From Malaya genurostris (lineage: Eukaryota > Arthropoda > Insecta > Diptera > Culicidae): 64,000 nucleotides of DNA. The stretch is from NCBI RefSeq assembly GCF_030247185.1, contig NC_080571.1, positions 4,332,001 to 4,396,000 of the forward strand, written 5' to 3'. The notes beneath the pieces are model-generated. The model made no database searches and was not told where the DNA came from. It worked only from the letters and a program-made list of their open reading frames with translations. How positions within the stretch are numbered: the stretch's first letter is position 1; each line of letters begins with the position of its first letter. The translations under genes and the position numbers were made by a program. Shown here piece after piece: positions 36,101 through 45,100 of the stretch.

Positions 36101-39100
36101 TCGTACTTATGGGTTACTTCGAGCAACCCGTTGTGTGCCATGTCACGATCGATGTTACTCAGAATTTTGTACGCAAACTCGTCGATGTAACGCAACAGCA
36201 CCCGTCGGAATTCGGTTTTCATCTGTGAATAATTAAAAAAAACATGTATCAGTGGGTAATATTAGAAACATTCTGATATGACCCAAGTGGATATGTGTAA
36301 TAAAATTTCCTTCAAAACCATTATCTGGTTTAGAAAACGCAATGTTTTCATGTTAAAGAGAAACATGAATTTTTATTAAAGATGGTTCTTGATTAGAACG
36401 AATATTTGTGTCTGGTTTCCTTGTTCAATTCATTTTTTTTAAATGAATTACTCGTAGATTTACTTCGGAACCTAAAAATAACATCAGATTTCGATGCTAA
36501 ATACCTCGCTTAATCGCGTACAAAAAGTGGCAAGCTTACTCATATCACTGAACCGAAAGTTGGTACACTATATTATAAATTGTTTGAAAAGATGCACGGT
36601 GTGCCCCCATGCGACTATTGGTAGTTTTTTTAAATAATTACTTATTGGAGTTTGAGTTATAATTAAATTATTTAGATTCCAATTGGGTGTTCAGCCACAA
36701 GTGGTGACTTTTCAGCCCTATTATATACATGTTATTACCATGAAGACATCTTTGGCTTCCGCAATTCTGTGATTTTTGTGCAGGGAAAACTGTAGACCTA
36801 CTTGTCTTGTGTAATGGGGAAAAGGAACTTGTATACTAACTTATTAACTAATACAGAGAGCGAATCGATTCAATTGAAGATTGCATCGATTTTTGTCGGA
36901 ATTTGCTTATAATATTATGTGACATTACATCTAATGGTTCTATATTTGTGAGTCTGTGTAACTCATTTGCACTAAACCAGGGAGGACGCTTCAAAATCAT
37001 ATTCAGAATTTTATTCTGAATCCTTTGAAGTGTTGTCATCCTGGTGGAACAACAATTTGACCAAATTGGTACCCGTGTTGGTGATTGCCGAAAATTTGAC
37101 AAAAGCTGCTCGATATGTATACAACATTTACAATCCGGTAGAAGATGCTACAAGAACTCGATTCTCTCAATGCATGAACCGCGAGACAATTTTTCTACGT
37201 TTCTTCGCTCCACTTCATACTCTGAGTATTTCACGGCCCATAAAAAAATTTACAGTCTGATAATGATCGTTGCTGTGTGGAATTCCCCAAGAGAGAATCG
37301 CAAGTTGACAATTATCGCAGAAAATCGAATCGATGATTCAACTTGATGATTCTCATACTAGGTTGCAATATTTCAAAACCCTTGTGTGGAGCATTCACAG
37401 ACATTTTCATAGACACAACTCATACAAAGGTTATATGCACATAGTTAGAATAAGCGGCAATAGTAAAATGATTCTCTCGCAATTATCCACTGCCCAAACA
37501 GAATCGGATCGCGAAACGAGAATAAGCGACCGTTTGTTGCTTCAGAGAGAATCCCCACAGCAGCGTGCTAACATTTGATCCTCAGAAATGTCATCGAGAG
37601 AAATTCGCTCTCGCACTGGTGTCGATTCTATGTTAAATGAGCCATGCCGGGTTTTTGTTGTTACCATGATATCCGTCTCTTTTTGATGGCACTAATACAA
37701 TCGTGTGAAGAGTTGTTGGTGAGCGTTCTTTGATACGATAAAAGCCATCTTTGATTGGTACTGCATAAAGCATGGCTGGTCTGAAAATTTGTTTATAAAT
37801 TAACAATTTGTTTTTTAGACAGAGCTTAGAATTTCTGTTCATAAGAGGACATAAACATTTAATATATTTATTACACTTTGCCTGGATTCCTTCAATGTGA
37901 TCCTTGAAAGTGAGTTTTTGTCATACGTTAAACCTAAGTATTTAGCTTGATCAGACCATGTCAATTCCAAGCCATTCAATTTGAGAATGTGATTATTGTT
38001 TGGTTTAAGAAAAGAAGCTCTTGGCTTATGAGGAAAGATAATTAAATGCGTTTTTGCTGCATTTGTGTTTAATCTTTCATTTTGACAGATAATCACTGAA
38101 AATTTTTAAACTTCTTTGTAGGCGACTGCAGATCACTCTTAGAATTCTACCTGTGACTAACAGACTTGTGTCGTCACAGAATAGCGATTTCTGACAACCA
38201 ACGGGTAGATTTGGAAGATCAGAAGTGAAAATATTATACAAGATTGAAGCTACGTTCGAACCCTGCGGAACACCTGCTCGTACGGGTAGCAATTTAGATT
38301 TAAACTATTGGTAGGTGCAGTTAGCCAGTATGTCTTGCTGGCAGCAATTGCTCTATGAAGTATGAGACGCTAAACAGACTTGATAAGCAATAAAAAAGGC
38401 CGCGACAATTTCAAAAGTCTATAAATTTTGACCGAAAGTCTCGTTTTTCAAAAGTCTGCAAAAGTCTGCAAAAGTCTGCACAGCAAAAACTGTCTGCAGC
38501 ACTATGTCCGAAATCTGCAGATTTACCGACAAATCTGCAGATCTGGCATCTCTGATCAATACGTCACAATCGAACAGTAATGTTGCCAAAAAAGGAACCG
38601 TGCCAAAAACAAATCGAGCCGAAATACTATGCTAAAGGGTACTGCATACAATCTTTCAATCGCTCAGAAATGATTGTAGTGAAAATTGTGTCCAATTTTG
38701 TTTCCAAGCGTCATTCCATCGTGCTTCGTTCAAAACCCCAACTGTTTGGATATGGCGAACAAAACGATATCTCCCTGAATAGTTGACGGATTCTTACAAT
38801 CTATGACTTATCGTAGTTGGTGTTACGATAAGGTATTCTGCTGAAGGCATTCATATATTGATAAATTCGTTCACGGAGACATCGACTAGTTTGTGTTTCC
38901 CCTATTCCAGCAATAGCAGTTTTGTGCGCTGTTGGGAGTGTATCGAAAATAAGCTATCCACATACATTTGTGTTGTACACATGTATTTGTGATGGTTTTT
39001 TATGTTCATATCACAGCATGCTTTGCGTTTGGCTGTCGGCTTTCGTTTGTTTACTTGTTTGTGCGATTGAAATTCTGCGATTTCAAAATGTCGCGTATTG

Positions 39101-42100
39101 AAAAGGAAGTGAAAATTAAGGTTCTGGACACATGGCTAAGTGAGAAGGGTATTACTATGCGAAAATTGGCGAATCGGTTTGAAATTCATCATTCGCAATG
39201 TTAAAACCATTATTAATAAGTTTGGGGAACACTATTCTTTGGATGAGCTACCAGGAAGAGGCAGAAAATTTGGTTCTTTCATCACGAAACTGGACCAGAA
39301 AGTGGTAAAGCTTGCTTCATTTAGAATTAGAACAAACTTTTGCTCATATTGTGGCGCTCATGGTGCACGGATTTAAAAGTTCTTGGCGCCCACGTGTCGG
39401 GAATTTTGTCAGCTTCACGTATGATTTTTGACACTCCGCAAATCGACTGTACTTTGTAAACAATCAACATGGATGCCGAAAGAAGGGAAAAAATTGTGCA
39501 CAGTTATTTGGAAAATCCATTGTGGACTGCATCTAGGCTTGCTAAACAGTAGAAATTGCCCAGAAATACCGTATGGCGCGTTATCAAACGGTACAAGGAA
39601 ACATTGACGACGATTTGGAAGCCTCAAGCCAATCGTCGGAGTGAAACAGCCGACCGGAAACTGCGTGGTAAGATGTTGAAGACGATTAAGAGAAATCCTA
39701 ATCGGTCGGACCGTGATTTGGCCAGAAAATTCGGTGCTGCCCATAGCACCGTGAGGAGCAAACAGCCAAATCGGACCATAAAACAGAATAGTGTGGTCAA
39801 AATTCGTGCTCGGAAACTATATAACCAGGTGCTGACCAAGTTCGACGGGTGTCTTCTGATGGACGATGAAACCTATGTCAAGGCTGACTTCGGGCAAATC
39901 CCAGGTCAAACATTTTACTTGGAGACGGCTCGGAGGGATGTTCCAGCCAAATTTGAATTTGTTTTTGCCGGCAAATTTGCAAGAAATTTTTTGATTTGGC
40001 AGGGCATTTGCACCTGTGGCAAAAAATGAAAGTTTTCGTTACAAATAAGACAATAACATCGGCACTATACCAAAAAGAGTGTCTCCAAAAACGAATTTTG
40101 CCGTTCATTCGATCCCACGACCATCTCGTAATGTTTTGGCCAGATTTGGCAAGCGCTGTCATTACAGCAAAGTCGTTCAAGAATGGTATGCAGAGAAAGG
40201 GGTCCAGTTTGTTCCGAAAAACCTTAACCCACCCAACTGCCCCCAGTTCCGCCCTATTGAGAAATACTGGGCAATCATGAAGAGGAGACTCAAGGCAAAG
40301 GGAAAGGTTGTCAAAGACATCAATCAGATGACGACTTGGAGGAATAAGATAGCTAAAACAATGGACGAAGAAGGTGTGCGCCGTCTAATGAGCCGTGTTA
40401 CAGGAAAAATTCCAGAATTCCTTCGAAACCGTGACGAATAATTTTATCCGTATTTTTTCTTAAAAGTATGAAGAAAACGCTACATTCGTATAAAAAAGAT
40501 CTTGAATTCAATAATAAATAACTGAAATACAGGTAATTGTCTTTGTTCCAATTCTATCTGAAACAAGCTTTATCTCTAATCATGAAGAACAAATCAATGT
40601 CAATAAGTGATTTGGCCAAAAAAGCAGGAACGAGTGTCGGAATCATCCAGCGTATCAAGAGGCGAAATCATCAGAAGACCTACAAGAATCAGAAAATTTC
40701 GAAAGAAAGTGTAGTACAGAGGAAGCGAGCAGCAACAAAGATCCGGAAATTGTATTCGCGTCTTTTGCAGTGTCCGGATGCATACGTTTTGATGGACGAT
40801 GAGACTTATGTAAATGAAGGCTCAAAAACCCTTCCAGGTCCACAATACTTTACTGGCGTTGGGGAGGATTTGAGTGATGCGGACAAGTCGATTCAAGTGG
40901 AGAAATTCGGTCGAAAGGAACTGGTATGGCGAGCAATATGTTCCCGTGGTTTGAAGTCAACCATTTTTTACACTACCGGAACTATAAATGCATAAATCTA
41001 ATGATCTGAGTGTCTTCAAAAGAGATTGCTGCCTTTATATAAAAAGCATAGTACACCTCAACTGTTTTGGCGGGATTTAGCGTCGGCTCACTATGCCAAA
41101 ACCACTTTGAATTAGCTTGCGGAAAAGGGTATAAATTTCGTTGATAAAAATATCAATTCACCAAATTGTCCTCAACTTCGACCCATCGAACGTTACTGGG
41201 CAATCGTGAAGAGGGTCTTCTAGAAGACTGGTAATGCAGCTGGGAACATGCAGGAGTTCAAAAAAAGTTCATTGGTTTGAACGATAAGAAGAATACTGGT
41301 ATAATCACTCCTCATGCTCACTCCGTTAGAACAGAAAAACTGCATGAAATTTCCGAAAAAAACTTTTTGATGCCAAAAGTCTTCGAATTGCATGAAACGT
41401 CGAGATTTAGTGTCATCTCGAAAAAATAAAAAAATGTTTGAAAATCGACTTTCTGGGACTTAAATATCAAAATTTCAAAAAGTCACCGAAAGTCGATTTT
41501 TTAGATAACACTAAACCTTGACGTTTCATGCAATTTTAAGATTTTTGGCATCAAAAAAATCAAACCCATGTCGGATTCAGCTCAAATTTTGCATGAGGAC
41601 TTTTTTCGAGGTGCTTGAACTTTTGAACAATAGCGCTTTACGAAATTAGAGGTGATCCCAAAACATTGGCACCCTTATACACATTAGAGCGGTAAAAAAC
41701 AACGTGTTTGTCGGTTACACTTATTCCATCATATCTCCGGAACCAAAAGTCACAGCCATTTGATCTTCGAACTTGATCAATGGCCTAACAATAGCTTTCA
41801 AACGGGCTTAGACTTGTTAAAATCGGTTCAGCCATTTCTGAGAAAATTAAGCGGTAAAAATATCTTCGAAAAGTGCACACACACAGACATTTTCCGATCT
41901 CGTCGAACTGAGTCGAACTTTTATTCTCTCAACGTTGGCAACACTTTTATACACATTCTGTCAAATAGCAGTTTTTGTTTGGCGTCTATACAAAGAAGTT
42001 GAAAAATTTTCGTGTGGCGATTTTTATAATGGATGAAAATTTAGAACAACGTGCGTGCATCAAATTTTGTGTTGCAAATGGATTTAAGTGTTCCGAAACG

Positions 42101-45100
42101 TTGAAAATGTTAGAAAAGGCCTTTGGTGAATCGTGTCTAGGAAAAACACAGGCATACGAGTGGTATAAACGCTTCAAAGGTGGTCGTACAAGCTTGGATC
42201 ATGATGAGATCCTTGGCCGCCCAACAACATCTGTTACTGAAGAAAAAATTGAATCGGTGAAGCAAATCGTGTTGCAAAATCGTTCTGTACCGATTAGAGA
42301 GATTGCTGTGTTGGTGGGCATCTCTTATGGATCAGCCGAACACATTTTAACTGATGTTTTGGGTTTGAAACGCGTCGCTTTTCGGCTGGACCACCACCAC
42401 GATAATGCGCCGGCTCACACAGCTTTGGTTGTGTCGCAGTTTTTGGCCAAAAACTCAACCAATATCATCAACCAAGCACCGTACTCTCCAGATATGGCCC
42501 CGTGTGACTTTTTCCTCTTCGCCAGACTCAAATTGCCACTGCGGGGAACGCGTTTTAAGACCATAGAGACCATAAAAGAGAATTCGCTGCGTGAACTAAA
42601 GACCATACCTTCGGCGGCCTATAAAACTTGTATCGAAAATTGCATCAAGCGTTGGCATGCATGTATTGCCGCAGGAGGAGAGTACTTTGAAAGCGATAAT
42701 AAAGAAATTTATTAAAAATTGAAATTTTGCGTTTTTTAATAAAATTCCGGTTCTTTTTTGATCATAATTTTTAGATCACTATGGGTCTCCGAGGCTCCGT
42801 TCAAAAGTCGGGGTTTCCAGCAATTCTAGTACCTTTCTATAGAGAAAGGAAAAATTACAGGGTTGTGTATGAGACACGACCGATCATGATGACATTGAAA
42901 ATGAAATTTTCAAACTCTCTCATCAACAGATTTAAATTTGAAAAATAGGAAAATAATTGTGAAACACTATCTAGGATTCTAAAGCTTATGTTAGGATTTT
43001 TGGATGTTAGAACCTTTTGTTACTAATATATCATCGCCAAGTACGTTCACGAAGTATTTATAATAAAATTCATAACAAACGTTTTTTTTTTAATTTCCAG
43101 TTCTGATCGTAAATAGAGATTACTGTTCACAACAAGCGCCATCGATGATTTGTTCGCTATGTTTGATGTATGTTATTGGGTAACGTTGAATAATAGTCGT
43201 ACGTGAAGTCCACAACAGATGCATATCTGCGGATTTCTACTCGCTCTACTTCTTAGAACGTATGTATTTTGGTTAATTTCTTGAGAAAACTTCAGAAAAA
43301 TGAAATTGAGAATTATTAAATTATAATTTTATAATCTTTGAATGCCAAATTAAAGAAATACATAACTACTGATTCAAGATGATGGAAGTTAATTCAAATT
43401 AACAGTTGCATTGACAAAATCTTTTTCCTATAGTACGTATGTAATTATGATGAAAAAGTCTCCTGATTGATTTGATACATTATTTGGATATATCAGAGTT
43501 CAACTTCGGAAGAATCCGTGTGAACGGGAAGACAACTTTTTTCAAGCGTCCAAAAAATGCGATGCAATACTTGACCGGAACTTGATGAAGAGTTTTCGAT
43601 CAAAAGTTCGAAAATTCGTGAACTTAAATTTCATCCGGTTCTCATTATGCTCAAGTTTAACCTCGTACAATAAAGAATCAATTTTTAGTTTGAATAAAAT
43701 ATCATTTTTTTATCATAATTTGAAAAAAAATTTTTAACCTTGGTTCGAGAGTCGGATTTCACAGTGATTGCAGGCAAAAGCAACAATCAATTAGTTCTAC
43801 CAAATTTCACCTAATCGAATTCAAAAAAGCAACCAGCAAGTGAAATTCTGAATGTATTGCGTGTGGAAAATCTGACGACTTGCTAATAATAATTCCAGGA
43901 ATTGCTCAATTGATATGTTGTCAATTTTTACTGGTTGAATTTTTAAGTAAATGCATAACCTTTCTGTACTAGGAAGTCCAGATATTTTAGTAAGTTTTGT
44001 TACATGCAATTCATTGGCACCAGTTTAGCCGGTAAGAAATAGTCAAATAAATTTATGAGGAACATAAAATGTAATTGATTTAACTGAAGTTCAAACTTTA
44101 CATCTGCCTGTTGGCTCGAATTGACCGGCATTGCCCGAACAAGGAAATGCTGAATCGTAAAGTAAAACTGAACTTTGTTATTTAGAATCGAACATCTACA
44201 CAACGGTCCGATCGATAAATATTTCCCACTGGGAATGATTTATTAACTTGTTTGATCAAATTACCCCATCCAAAATCTTCTTCTCATATTTTTTTTTCGA
44301 GCCATCTTTCGCAAAACCCTATCTCTCGGTGGAGCCAACTGCAACCGTAATAAATAACACCGAACTGTTCTCAATACATCCGATAGCTGATAGTCTAGCC
44401 GGCGTAAAAGTCAATTCATCCCAATTCAGATCCAACCTCCCACCCCCAGGCCGACCAATTTCAGTGATTTACAGCAGTCTCGATAAGCTTGCGTTATTAA
44501 ATTATGTACCTCGTGTAAATCATCAATCATCGCCAGTGTCATATCCGTGTCGTGCAGTGCGTCGTCTATCTCTTCCAATATCCCCAAAACTTCCTTCGCT
44601 TTAGCTGCATAAACGTTTCCGATTTCCGGTTGCTGTTGCTTCAGGCTCTCGCGCGACATGTTGGCAACGGTTCCGTCTTGCGTCAATATGCTCTGCTCGT
44701 TGGTGCACAGCAGCCAGTTCTGCTCCCGTTCGTTATATAAGCGCATGTTATCGCACCAGATGTGTAAATATTTCCTCAGATCCGCAGGGTCAAACGCATT
44801 CGGCAAACCGTTGCACCGCATGTACTGATGCCACTGAAATAATGATTATCGGATTGAATTGAATCGGTTGGTATTCGTTCAGCATTCGATGATCCACCCA
44901 CATTCCAATCATCACCCGGTCAGTAGAACCCAGTAGTGGTATTCCGGAATGGATCAAGCTGACGGTCTTTCGATAACAACATGATTAATTAGCAACTAGA
45001 AAACCATACGCTGCTGTCCAACTCGACCCGGAAACTAATTACTACCTACAAACACACACACACACACATACATACGGGTATGAATAAAATCAACCTACTT

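Larger units (their letters stand above)
39088..41270 (+). pseudogene. ITmD37E-A transposase, copy 3 (split)
   Basis: MSRIEKEVKIKVLDTWLSEK and ITMRKLANRFEIHH form the first helix-turn-helix; SLDELPGRGRKFGSF is the linker. After the inserted transposon: SLIMKNKSMSISDLAKKAGT, the catalytic block YVLMDDETYVNEGSKTLPG, LVWRAICSRGLKSTIFYTTG, then broken RDLASAHYAKTT and PIERYWAIVKRVF. D to E spacing is 37 residues. Retains all three catalytic residues in pieces but not in one frame. Confidence 0.87.
41680..42860 (+). repeat. R-family dispersed repeat, copy 3, hosting a mariner
   Basis: Upstream part (41,690-41,914) has CGGTTACACTTATTCCATCA, GAACCAAAAGTCACAGCC and GTCGAACTGAGTCGAAC. Downstream (42,772 onward) it resumes CACTATGGGTCTCCGAGGCT and CCAGCAATTCTAGTACCTTT. 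The reversed copy at 49,200-49,480 reads across this site without the mariner. Confidence 0.65.
38933..43736 (+). mobile_element. ITmD37E family A transposon, copy 3, with two insertions
   Basis: Left terminal repeat GGGAGTGTATCGAAAATAAG at 38,934. The sequence runs as: 38,933-39,307 transposase start, then inserted ITmD37E-B (39,308-40,570), then transposase 40,571-41,266, then a 2.27-kb insertion (41,267-43,540, itself with a mariner), then the element's 3' UTR (43,541-43,736). The right terminal repeat is missing. The transposase is broken, with frameshifts before the ITmD37E-B site and stops at 40,993 and later. Confidence 0.83.
36223..44455 (-). other. DNAI7 intron 3 (about 8.2 kb, transposon-filled)
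   Basis: Separates exons 3 and 4. It contains Jockey J3 with a hAT-like insertion, and an ITmD37E copy with several insertions. A small additional coding exon within it cannot be excluded. Confidence 0.75.
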
